From: an uncultured Thiodictyon sp.
Lineage (GTDB): Bacteria; Pseudomonadota; Gammaproteobacteria; Chromatiales; Chromatiaceae
Reading direction: 5' to 3'
NCBI RefSeq assembly: GCF_903946935.1
Contig: NZ_CAJAXH010000256.1
Coordinates: forward strand, 1-49,176
Length of the DNA stretch: 49,176 bases
Shown: piece after piece, positions 7,513 through 14,722 of the stretch
Layout: each line of letters begins with the position of its first letter
Position numbering within the stretch: the first letter of the stretch is position 1
Notes under the pieces: model-generated
Seen by the model: only the letters and a program-made list of their open reading frames with translations
Database searches by the model: none
Told to the model about the DNA's origin: nothing
Program-made: the position numbers and the translations under genes

Positions 7513-7651
7513 CTCACGCCAAGGCGCCAAGCTCGCCAAGGTTTTTCAAAACGTCATCGGCGTTCGGCGACTCACCCGCAGGGTGATGCCGATGCGGCGC
7601 ACCTCGCTTTGTTTCTTCTTGGCGTCTTGGCGTCTTGGCGTCTTGGCGTGA
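7513..7651. repeat. Dispersed repeat family C, copy 1
   Basis: The left end reads CTCACGCCAAGGCGCCAAG and the right end CTTGGCGTCTTGGCGTGA, with the inner GGCGTCTT unit repeated several times. Other copies are at 11586-11715, 22165-22228 and 24946-25089. The inverted ends with a variable middle suggest a mobile or amplifying palindromic element. It fills the gap between convergent genes. Confidence 0.85.
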
Positions 7652-7669
7652 CAACTGCTCTTTCCGGGC

Positions 7670-9013
7670 TCAAGCCCGCAGCCTTACCCGCACCAAGGCG
7701 CCACCCAGTGGACTGGCGGCGATCTCCAATTCACCGCCATAGGCGATCGCGATCTCGCGCACCACCGCGAGCCCGATGCCATGGCCGGGGGTGGCCAAGT
7801 CCGCCCGAGCGCCGCGCTCCAGCACGGCACGGGCATGGGCCGCCGGGATGCCGGGGCCGTCGTCCTCCACCCACAGCAGCAGCACCCCGGCCTCCCGTCG
7901 CCCGCCCACCGCGACCCGGGCGCTGCACCACTTATAGGCGTTGTCGAGCAGGTTGCCCAGCACCTCCAGGAGATCGCCCTCCACCCCGCGAAAACTCAAG
8001 TCCGCTGCCACTCCCACGGCGACCTCGACCTGACGCTCCGCGTGCAGTTTGGCGAGCGACGCGACCAGCCGCCCGACCGCCTGGGCCACCGCCACCGGCG
8101 GGCTGAGGGTGAGCACCGGGCCGGCGCGGGCGCGCTCCAACTGATAGGCGACGATCGCCTCCATGCGCCCGATCTGCTCAGTCAACTGCTCGGCCAACGG
8201 ATCGTCCGACGGATCGCTCGACGCTGGGGAGAGCGCCCCGCGCATCACCGCCAGCGGCGTCTTGAGGCTGTGTGCCAGGTCAGCCAAGGCGTTGCCGAGC
8301 CGGGTCTGGCGGGCGGAGGCATGGGCGAGCAGTGCATTGAGGTTGTCGGTGAGTGCGCGCAGTTCGCGTGGATAGCGCCCGCGCAGCCGCTCCCGGTGAC
8401 CGGCCTCCACGGCGGCGACCTCGTCCGCAACCCGCCGCAAGGGAGCCAACCCCCAGCGCAACGCGACGAGCAGGGCGACGAGCAAGAGCGCTGACATGCC
8501 CCCCAGCCAGCCCGCCAGGCTGGTGCGGAAGCCGGCCAACTCACGGCCATACTCCGCCAGGTCCTCGGCCACGCTGAAGGTATAGCCGCGCGGCGTGGGG
8601 CCGACGGTCCAGATCACCCCGTAGCTCTCCACGAAGTAGGCGCGCCCGCTCGCATCGCGCGCCCGGTGGAAACGGCGCACCCCCGGGGCGAGCCCGGTAT
8701 CGAATGGGACGGCCTGGCCGAGGACGGAGACCGAGCGCCAGACCGGCACCCCGGCGACATCGCTCACCTGGCCATAGAGCCCTGAACCGGGCAGGCTGAA
8801 GCGCGCCTCGGCCAGGCTGGAGGGCAGCGTCAGTGCATCGCCCTGACTATCCGCGGCGGCCATCAGTAGGTAGACCTGCCCGAGCAGGCGCGCCTCCCGG
8901 GCGGCGCTGGCACTGGACTGAAAGGCGCGCTCCAGGGCCAGGCTGGTGAGTACGATAAAGACCACCAGCACCAGGGCCGCGGCGAGCGTGACCCGTGCCT
9001 GGAGCGACTTCAA
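7670..9013 (-). CDS. PhoQ-like sensor histidine kinase
   Basis: A 447-residue membrane kinase. It has a transmembrane helix at about residues 8-26, a periplasmic sensor region of about 140 residues, and a second helix at about 168-187, followed by a HAMP-like linker. The dimerisation/phospho-acceptor box is LADLAHSLKTPLAVMRG with His248. The ATP-binding part shows N (GNLLDNAYKW), G1 (VEDDGPGIP) and G2 (GHGIGLAVV) boxes. The LAHSLKTPL form of the H-box is typical of the PhoQ group. Its start overlaps the stop of the upstream response regulator by 4 bp (ATGA), so they are translationally coupled. The signal is unknown; co-transcription with PepSY-like and His-rich exported proteins hints at a cation or envelope signal, which is inference. 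Confidence 0.93.
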   Translation of the reverse strand: MKSLQARVTLAAALVLVVFIVLTSLALERAFQSSASAAREARLLGQVYLLMAAADSQGDALTLPSSLAEARFSLPGSGLYGQVSDVAGVPVWRSVSVLGQAVPFDTGLAPGVRRFHRARDASGRAYFVESYGVIWTVGPTPRGYTFSVAEDLAEYGRELAGFRTSLAGWLGGMSALLLVALLVALRWGLAPLRRVADEVAAVEAGHRERLRGRYPRELRALTDNLNALLAHASARQTRLGNALADLAHSLKTPLAVMRGALSPASSDPSDDPLAEQLTEQIGRMEAIVAYQLERARAGPVLTLSPPVAVAQAVGRLVASLAKLHAERQVEVAVGVAADLSFRGVEGDLLEVLGNLLDNAYKWCSARVAVGGRREAGVLLLWVEDDGPGIPAAHARAVLERGARADLATPGHGIGLAVVREIAIAYGGELEIAASPLGGALVRVRLRA

Positions 9014-9693
9014 GCGCCGGTATCCTTCAGCGCGAAGCGGTAGCCGCGCCCGCGCAGGGTCTCGATGGGGGCCAGCCGACCCTCCGGGTCCAGCTTGCGG
9101 CGCAGGCGCCCGACCAGGACCTCCAGCACATTGCTGTCGCGATCCTCATCGTGCGGATAGAGATAGTCCGCCAATTCACGCTTGGACAGGACCCGACCCT
9201 GCTGCGACATGAGCCGTTCCAGTAGCCTGAACTCGTAGGCCGTCAACTCCACCAGGGCACCGCGCACCCACACCTGCTGCCCGGCGCGGTCCAGGCGCAC
9301 CGGCCCCGCCTCGATGGCCTGGTTCGCCGCCCCGGCCGCGCGCCGGAGCAGGGCGCGCAGGCGGGCCAGCAACTCATCCATCTCAAAGGGCTTGGCCAGG
9401 TAGTCGTCCGCTCCGGCCTCCAGCCCCTCGACCTTGTCCTGCCAGCGACCGCGGGCGGTCAGCACCAGCACCGGCAGCGGGTTTCCGGCCGCCCGCAGAC
9501 GGCGCAGGATGGTGAGACCCGGGGTGCCCGGCAAACCTAGGTCCAACACCAAGGCATCGCAGGGGTATTCGGTCGCCAGATAGAGGGCCTCGTCCCCGTC
9601 CCCGCTCTGGTCCACCCGAAAGCCCTCGCGCACCAGCCGCCCGACCAGTTGTGTACGCAGTGCGGCCTCGTCCTCGATCACCAGGATGCGCAT
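9010..9693 (-). CDS. PhoP/OmpR-family response regulator
   Basis: A 227-residue two-domain regulator. The receiver has the acidic pair in VIEDE, phospho-acceptor Asp51 (LVLDLGLPG) and Lys101 (AKPF). The C-terminal winged-helix domain has the usual ELTAYEFRLLERL segment and the recognition helix region NVLEVLVGRLRRKL, ending with the RGRGYRF wing. It would be phosphorylated by the overlapping kinase gene (4-bp overlap) and act as a transcription factor. It lies 15 bp after the PepSY-like gene. The target genes are unknown; autoregulation of the four-gene operon would be usual for this family. Confidence 0.94.
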   Translation of the reverse strand: MRILVIEDEAALRTQLVGRLVREGFRVDQSGDGDEALYLATEYPCDALVLDLGLPGTPGLTILRRLRAAGNPLPVLVLTARGRWQDKVEGLEAGADDYLAKPFEMDELLARLRALLRRAAGAANQAIEAGPVRLDRAGQQVWVRGALVELTAYEFRLLERLMSQQGRVLSKRELADYLYPHDEDRDSNVLEVLVGRLRRKLDPEGRLAPIETLRGRGYRFALKDTGA

Positions 9694-9708
9694 GGATAAC
9701 CCGCGCGA

Positions 9709-9963
9709 TCAGCCGCCGGCGGCCGGGATGAAGACGACCCGGACCTCACCGGCCGGGGTCAGGACCTTGACCTGATAGCCACCGCCGCTGCGCTCCACCG
9801 AGAGCACCCGGCCGCCGGTCTGGCGGCGCGCCGCCTCCGCCGCCTCCGCCGCGGAGGCCGCCCCGGCGAACAGGAGCGGCGGCGCAGGCACCGCGCCGCC
9901 GACCGGCGCGTGACTGGGACGGCCCAGAGACAGGGCGAGGAGCGCGGTGGCACTGGTCAACAT
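9709..9963 (-). CDS. Small exported PepSY-like protein
   Basis: An 84-residue protein. A hydrophobic N-terminus (MLTSATALLALSLG) acts as a signal or anchor. The C-terminal 45 residues match the PepSY-like pattern EAARRQTGGRVLSVERSGGG followed by a YQVKVLTPAGEVRVV strand pair. Small PepSY proteins are often encoded with PhoPQ-type systems and are thought to inhibit periplasmic proteases or modulate the sensor; that role here is inference. The ATG at 9963 is chosen because an upstream extension to 10050 would place an Arg-rich tract before the signal sequence. The response regulator gene follows after 15 bp. Confidence 0.72.
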   Translation of the reverse strand: MLTSATALLALSLGRPSHAPVGGAVPAPPLLFAGAASAAEAAEAARRQTGGRVLSVERSGGGYQVKVLTPAGEVRVVFIPAAGG

Positions 9964-10053
9964 CGATTCATCACCGTTGTAGCGTTCAGGCCGACTGACT
10001 CGGCGACACCTCCGGCGCGGACGGGACGGCCGCCCCGCCGGGTGCGGCACCGC

Positions 10054-10392
10054 CTACCATGAGCCGTTGAAGAACACGGAGAGGCCGGGCAGCAAGGGGG
10101 GGCGACGATAGACCGGTCGCTCCACCACCACCTCCCGCTCACGATAGTCGCGATGGTGGCGCCAGTGGTCATGGTCATAGTGCCCCCGCTCACCCCAGTG
10201 CCGATCGCCGCCTTCGTGGCGCCGTTCGCCGCGCCCTCCGTCGTGATCGTAATGGCGTTCGCCATGCCGATCGCCGCGCCCGCCACCGCCCCCATCGCGG
10301 TCCCAATCGGCCGCGGCCAACCCCGGCAGGGCCAGCGCCCCCGCCAGCAGGGCCGCCAGTGCCAAGGTGCTTTGGGTGTGTCTCTTACTCAT
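10054..10392 (-). CDS. Exported His/Asp/Gly-rich protein, possible metal binder
   Basis: A 112-residue protein with a signal peptide (MSKRHTQSTLALAALLAGAL, cleavage near LAAADWD). The mature part is very polar and low in complexity, rich in His, Asp, Arg and Gly (GHYDHDHWRHHRDY), and ends in a Pro/hydrophobic tail with FFNGSW. Such composition suggests divalent cation binding in the periplasm. It is the first gene of an apparent four-gene operon (His-rich, PepSY-like, response regulator, kinase), so it may buffer or present the ion sensed by the kinase; this is inference. The start at 10392 fits the signal peptide better than an upstream in-frame codon at 10407. Confidence 0.7.
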   Translation of the reverse strand: MSKRHTQSTLALAALLAGALALPGLAAADWDRDGGGGGRGDRHGERHYDHDGGRGERRHEGGDRHWGERGHYDHDHWRHHRDYREREVVVERPVYRRPPLLPGLSVFFNGSW

Positions 10393-10487
10393 GGTCGCTG
10401 CCCTCAAGAAGGTCGGCGGGGCCCAGCGCCCTCACCGTTGGCACTAGACTAGGCGCTGGTGCCTGAACGCAGACTGAACAGGGGCGA

Positions 10488-11738
10488 TCATCCACCACCC
10501 TGGTAGGCCAGATCGATCAGTGTACGGATATCGGACTCGCGGGCCTCGATGTCCGCCACCAGAGCAAACTGCACGCTCGCCTTGAGCAGATTCTGGCCGC
10601 GATGGGTGACCCGGAAATAGCGGTCACCCTCCAGGTGGTCATTGAGGAAGCGCAGACCCAACTCGAAGGGCATGAGACGGATGCCGTCATAGATCGTCGC
10701 CACCTCGCCGCGGCCCAGGAAATCGCGCGTCTCCTGCGCATAGGCCGTCAGGATCGCGTTACAGAAGGCCAGGTCAAAGTACACCCGCTGCCCCTCAGCG
10801 GACTCACCCAGGCGGTTGCAGCAGGAGCGCAGACAGTCGCCCAGGTCGTGCTGGATCAGGCCGGGTTGGACGGTATCCAGGTCGATCAGGGCCAGCGCGT
10901 GACCGGCCGCGGCATGAAACAGGATATTGTCGAGCTTGGGATCGCCGTGGGTGATCCGCAGCGGGATCAGACCAGCGGCCAGGGCCTGCTCCAGTACCCC
11001 GACCATCCCAACCCGGGCATCGATGAAGGCCATGCAGTCCGACTCACCGCCATCGCGCGGGGGTAGCTCCGCGCGCAGCTCCAGGTGGCGGGCGAGATAG
11101 TCTGGCGTGCGGTGGAACCCGGGCAGCGTGACCCCCAGTCGCGTCGGCTCCAGGTCGCGGGTCAGGCGATGGAAGCGCCCGAGCGCTAGGCCCACCTGGC
11201 GCGCCTGCTCGACGCCCGCCAACCGGTCCAGCGTCACCGCGTCCGGGATGAACTCCATGAGCCGCCACAGCTCGCCCGCCGGGGTGCGCAGGAAGGGGCG
11301 GCCGTCGCGCGCCGGGATCAGGGCCGGCACCCGCAGCCCCGCCTGCTCTGCGGCATGGGCGCCGAGCACCGCCAGGTTCGCCATGATCTGCTCAGGGTCG
11401 GGAAAGACCCGCTGGTTGACGCACTGCAGGACATAGCGCCCGGCGGAGGTGGTGACCGCAAAGGTCTCGTTGATCAGGCCCCGCCCCAAAGGCGCGATGG
11501 GGCACGTTTCAGCGCCGACAGCGAAGCCCGCGACGATGGCGCGCAGGTCCGCCAGCAGGGTCGGGGCATCCTGAGGCGCGTCGCTCTCACGCCAAGACGC
11601 CAAGGCGCCAAGATGATCCAGCGCGCCGTCAGCGACCGGGCCGTGACCGGTCGAGCGATTCGCAGAATGCAGGGGCTCATCTGTTTTCCTTGGCGTCTTG
11701 GCGACTTGGCGTGAGCCATTGGCGGTTTCTTGAGTCAT
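10488..11738 (-). CDS. Aminoglycoside-phosphotransferase-fold kinase with repeat-encoded N-terminus
   Basis: A 416-residue frame. From about residue 58 onward it is an APH/choline-kinase-type phosphotransferase: a nucleotide-loop region PLGRGLINETFAV, the catalytic loop THGDPKLDNILF (Asp and Asn of the HGD-x4-N motif) and the metal-binding ALIDLDT. Related enzymes phosphorylate small molecules such as amino sugars, homoserine or choline; the substrate here is not evident, and antibiotic resistance should not be assumed. Residues about 8-51 are encoded by a family C repeat (11586-11715), so the N-terminus is atypical. The native start may have been lost, or translation may begin inside the repeat at a TTG. 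Confidence 0.8.
   Translation of the reverse strand: MTQETANGSRQVAKTPRKTDEPLHSANRSTGHGPVADGALDHLGALASWRESDAPQDAPTLLADLRAIVAGFAVGAETCPIAPLGRGLINETFAVTTSAGRYVLQCVNQRVFPDPEQIMANLAVLGAHAAEQAGLRVPALIPARDGRPFLRTPAGELWRLMEFIPDAVTLDRLAGVEQARQVGLALGRFHRLTRDLEPTRLGVTLPGFHRTPDYLARHLELRAELPPRDGGESDCMAFIDARVGMVGVLEQALAAGLIPLRITHGDPKLDNILFHAAAGHALALIDLDTVQPGLIQHDLGDCLRSCCNRLGESAEGQRVYFDLAFCNAILTAYAQETRDFLGRGEVATIYDGIRLMPFELGLRFLNDHLEGDRYFRVTHRGQNLLKASVQFALVADIEARESDIRTLIDLAYQGGG
11586..11715. repeat. Dispersed repeat family C, copy 2, inside a coding frame
   Basis: The ends are CTCACGCCAAGACGCCAAGG and CTTGGCGACTTGGCGTGAG. The element lies wholly within the 5' part of the phosphotransferase reading frame. 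Translated in that frame it gives the segments RQVAKTPRK and LGALASWRES. Confidence 0.85.
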
Positions 11739-11770
11739 GGGTCTAACACATTATGCTTGAAGTCCGACAA

Positions 11771-12304
11771 TCACCTATGGGTCCGCAAGGTTAGGGTGTC
11801 GCCACGCTGGATCAGTTCCAAGTGCTTAAGGTAACTCATGCCGAGCAGGACCTCATCCCCCGCCATCGCCGGCAGGACGCTCGCGCGCAGATTGCGGGCC
11901 ACCAGCCCGCCCAGTTCCACGCTGTGGCGCGTCGCCCAGGTCTCGACCGTCCCGTTGGCGGTCTGACTGAGACCCCCGGGGCGCAACGGCAAACCCAACC
12001 GGCGCGCCAGCGCCAGCGGCACGGCCACGTCCGTGGCGCCGGTATCCAGCATGAAGACCACGGGCTCCCCGTTGATGTGCCCCCCGGCCACGTAATGACC
12101 GGCCCGGTTGCGCCGCAGGACCACCTGCGCCACCCCGCCCTGGCCCGCGACGGCGATCGGGGCCGGGTTGGGGTTGGTCTGGCGCTCAATGACACCCTTG
12201 AAGAAGAACGCCAGCAGTGCCAAGCCCACAACCCAGGCCGCGATCAGCATGGCACGCCCGAGGCTGGCCTGGGGGTCATCGCGGCGGCGGATGGGATCTT
12301 TCAT
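11771..12304 (-). CDS. Membrane-anchored retropepsin-like aspartic protease (TIGR02281-type)
   Basis: A 177-residue protein with one N-terminal membrane helix (AMLIAAWVVGLALLAFFF, about residues 18-36), then a periplasmic single-lobe aspartic protease domain. The active-site motif FMLDTGATDVAVP contains the DTGA triad. A flap-like region with ANGTVETW and a C-terminal VLLGMSYLKHL complete the fold. Bacterial members are expected to act as dimers, like retropepsins; their substrates are mostly unknown. It lies 32 bp after the phosphotransferase start region on the same strand, and the opposite-strand porin-like gene starts 264 bp away. Confidence 0.85.
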   Translation of the reverse strand: MKDPIRRRDDPQASLGRAMLIAAWVVGLALLAFFFKGVIERQTNPNPAPIAVAGQGGVAQVVLRRNRAGHYVAGGHINGEPVVFMLDTGATDVAVPLALARRLGLPLRPGGLSQTANGTVETWATRHSVELGGLVARNLRASVLPAMAGDEVLLGMSYLKHLELIQRGDTLTLRTHR

Positions 12305-12395
12305 CTCGGCTCGGAGTCAAGGTCGCTTGTCGGGCTAGTGTATCATCACCACAACACATCGAGACACAAAAGACCAATATAGCCCTCTTGTGGCC

Positions 12396-12424
12396 TTGAC
12401 AACACAGCCCCAGGCCGTTAGGCT
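12396..12424 (+). promoter_or_regulatory. Candidate sigma-70 promoter for outer-membrane protein gene
   Basis: A perfect -35 box TTGACA (12396-12401) is followed after 17 bp by TAGGCT, a weak -10 match. It points toward the porin-like gene starting at 12568, leaving a leader of about 135 bp. A different -10 may be used. Confidence 0.35.
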
Positions 12425-12567
12425 ATTTTTTGCTGACCCGCAACACTCGCCGGTCGGCCGGTCGGCGTGCGCCACGACACAGCGCCAGGGTCAACAAAGG
12501 CCCGTGATTCAAGCATCAACGAATAACAAACGCCCCATCGGGCGAAAGATTCCAGGAGACACAAAGC

Positions 12568-13374
12568 ATGCGCGCGCAAACAGTCATCGTCACCTCCACC
12601 CTGGTCTCCGGCCTGCTCCTCGGCGCGGCAACCCCCGTCGCCGCCGACAACGCGTTCAACTGGGGGGGCTTCTATGTCGATGGCGCACTCGGGTTCCGCA
12701 ACACCCAATACAAGGCCACGAACTTCAGTTCCTATTATGAAACTGCCCCAACATTCACCTACCAGAGCGCGGTGAGCGGCAGCAATGATCTCGGCGCATC
12801 GAATTTCCTGGGTCAGATCTCGGCCGGCTGGCGCTGGGCCCCTGGACCACTGGTGGTGGGCATTGGCCTGTTCGCCGATTTGGCCGGCAGCAACACGGCC
12901 ACGACCACCTTCAACATCGCACAATCGAGCATACCCGGAGGGTCGGGGTTCAACTACAGCACCCTGAGGGTGAAAGAGAAGAACCGCTATGGCATCAGCC
13001 TGGACGTCGGCCCCAATTGGCGGACGCACCCCTATGCCAAGTTCTCCGCCAACTGGGCCGACTATAGCGTGTCGACCGCGGCGGATTCGTGCGGTATGGG
13101 TGGCACCACGGGTGCCGTAGAAAACTCATTCACCAACCACCAGACCGGCTTCGGTCTCGGCGCCGGTATGCGGCACCTTCAGACTGAGAATCTGTATTTC
13201 TTCGCCGAAATCATGTGGACCGGCATGGGTTCCAAGACCAAGGGCATGAGCAGCGCCTGCGCCCCCAACGGTGCGGCCGCAGCGCTGGGCATCACGTCAC
13301 AAACCCAGACCCAACAAGTCAAGATTTCGCCGCAGGACTTCACTGGCGTGATGGGCGTAGGCTGGAAGTTCTAA
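12568..13374 (+). CDS. Outer-membrane beta-barrel protein
   Basis: A 268-residue exported protein. A signal peptide (MRAQTVIVTSTLVSGLLLGA, cleavage near VAADN) precedes a NWGGFYVDGALGFRNTQYKA segment typical of small outer-membrane barrels of the OmpA/Opa-like kind. The rest alternates hydrophobic and polar residues with aromatic girdles (YFFAEIMWTGMG) and ends in VGWKF. The C-terminal Phe is the usual Bam recognition signature. Two cysteines (SCGMG and SACAP) could pair. A good ribosome site (CAGGAGACACAAAGC) precedes the ATG. Its function, porin or adhesin, cannot be told. It is monocistronic and transcribed divergently from the protease gene. Confidence 0.85.
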   Translation: MRAQTVIVTSTLVSGLLLGAATPVAADNAFNWGGFYVDGALGFRNTQYKATNFSSYYETAPTFTYQSAVSGSNDLGASNFLGQISAGWRWAPGPLVVGIGLFADLAGSNTATTTFNIAQSSIPGGSGFNYSTLRVKEKNRYGISLDVGPNWRTHPYAKFSANWADYSVSTAADSCGMGGTTGAVENSFTNHQTGFGLGAGMRHLQTENLYFFAEIMWTGMGSKTKGMSSACAPNGAAAALGITSQTQTQQVKISPQDFTGVMGVGWKF

Positions 13375-13432
13375 GCCTCCCGCCCGGGCATGTTCAGGCC
13401 CCTGCGCCGCGAGGTGCATGGGCCTGATGCGT

Positions 13433-13831
13433 TCAGGGCTCCTGAATACGGATCAACACCGGCGACCGATCATGATGGTGGTCGTCGTCATGCGGTAGGG
13501 CCGCGGCGAGCGGCTGCCCGTTCGCCACCTGCACGACGGCGACCAGTGGGTCCGCCTCGCTAGTCGCATGCACCACGATGCCATGACTGGCCAGGCGCTG
13601 CACGAACCCCGCCCCGGCCCCCTGGGTCACCAGGGCGTAGAGCCCCAGCCCGAAGAGCGGATGATCATCCCCATGATATTCATGGACCGACAACTCCTTG
13701 GGCAGATCGAGTCGATCCACCTCCAATGGCGGGCTGTCGGCGCCGTCCACCTCATAGACAAGGAAACGACACGCCTTTCCGGCATGGCCGGTGATGGACT
13801 TGAAATTCTGGCTAGTGACAGCGATACGCAT
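13433..13831 (-). CDS. NifX/NafY-like (dinitrogenase cofactor-binding) family protein
   Basis: A 132-residue protein of the NifB/NifX/NafY FeMo-cofactor-binding fold. It begins MRIAVTSQNFKSITGHAGKA, where GHAG is the usual cofactor-proximal motif. VYEVD, an E/H-rich segment (HEYHGDDHP) and the later VVHATSEADP strand follow. Members bind iron-molybdenum cofactor or its precursors, but many are encoded away from nif genes with unknown roles. A His/Asp cluster (HDDDHHHD) near the C-terminus may bind metal. No nif genes occur in this window. It is downstream of the FNR-like regulator on the same strand, 128 bp away, and could be part of its transcript. Confidence 0.8.
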   Translation of the reverse strand: MRIAVTSQNFKSITGHAGKACRFLVYEVDGADSPPLEVDRLDLPKELSVHEYHGDDHPLFGLGLYALVTQGAGAGFVQRLASHGIVVHATSEADPLVAVVQVANGQPLAAALPHDDDHHHDRSPVLIRIQEP

Positions 13832-13959
13832 CTCAGCTCCCGAGCGAAGGGCAAGGGTTCAGGTTAAGCCCCAGCGGCATCCTGAACCTTAATAATGGTC
13901 AATAGTCGCGGTGACCGCGCACGTGTACAAATCCTTTGGCACACCGGCATCGCGCGACG

Positions 13960-14667
13960 CTATTCCTCGGCAATCCGCCGCAACTGCGCGATATCCAGCC
14001 GGAACAGGTTGGGCGCGGTCTCTACCAGCAACCCCTGACGCCGGAACTCGGCGATGGTCCGGCTGGTGGTCTCGGTCGTCACACCGATCATGGCACCCAT
14101 ATCCTCGCGGCCGAACAGTTGACACTCGCCGCGCTCTTCGTCCCGCACCAGGCGCAGCACCAGGCGCGCGACCCGCTGCCGCGCCGAGCCGGTCGACAAC
14201 TCGGTGAGCCAGGCGTCCGCCTGCGTAAGTGCGCGTTGCCAGCGGGCCATCAGCTCGCGATGCAGGGTCGGATTGTCGTTACCCAGGTCGCGCACCATGC
14301 GCGCCGGAAAGCGGCACACCTCGGTGAGCTGCAAGGCCACGGCCTCGTGCTGATAGCGCTCCCCGAGGATCGCCTCCAACCCCAACACATCGCTAGTGCG
14401 CGCGATGCGGACGATGCGCTGACTGCCATCGGCCAGCGACTGCATCAACTTGCAGGCGCCGCTGCGCACGGTAAACATAAAGTCACCGCTGTCGCCGGCG
14501 CGGTACAGCGAGCTTCCCGGCTTCAGGGTAAACTGGTCGATAGGGTCGTGGATGCGCTCGAAATCGCACTCAGTCAGCCCCGCAAACAGCACAGTATCAC
14601 GCAACGAGCAGTTGCGGCAGTCCGCCTCGCCGGACCAGGCGTCCCGCAGTGTCACAGTCTTCACCAT
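13960..14667 (-). CDS. Crp/Fnr-family regulator with incomplete FNR cysteine set
   Basis: About 235 residues. The N-terminal cyclic-nucleotide-like beta-roll begins after a CRNC pair (Cys17 and Cys20, counting from the ATG at 14667). The third E. coli FNR ligand position, five residues on from the second Cys, is Val. A central Cys118 (LTEVCRF) aligns with FNR Cys122. The C-terminal helix-turn-helix reads GAMIGVTTETTSRTIAEFRR, with the E-xx-SR recognition residues expected for a TTGAT-N4-ATCAA-type site. Other Cys residues (C34, C72) might substitute as ligands. It follows cbbO by about 55 bp on the same strand, so it may link carbon fixation to redox or oxygen; this is inference. A TTG at 14673 is an alternative start. 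Confidence 0.88.
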   Translation of the reverse strand: MVKTVTLRDAWSGEADCRNCSLRDTVLFAGLTECDFERIHDPIDQFTLKPGSSLYRAGDSGDFMFTVRSGACKLMQSLADGSQRIVRIARTSDVLGLEAILGERYQHEAVALQLTEVCRFPARMVRDLGNDNPTLHRELMARWQRALTQADAWLTELSTGSARQRVARLVLRLVRDEERGECQLFGREDMGAMIGVTTETTSRTIAEFRRQGLLVETAPNLFRLDIAQLRRIAEE

Positions 14668-14722
14668 CACCAAAAGGTGTCCTCTTTGATCGGTCGCGCG
14701 ACCGGATTGCTATGCACTGGTG

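Noticed and set aside
10153-10452. Plus-strand hydrophobic frame over the His-rich gene
   Set aside because: The apparent membrane segments come from the antisense of His/Asp/Gly codons (GTG, GTC, GCC); the minus-strand gene has a proper signal peptide.
10488-11738. Antibiotic-resistance kinase
   Set aside because: Only the general APH fold is visible; nothing indicates an aminoglycoside substrate.
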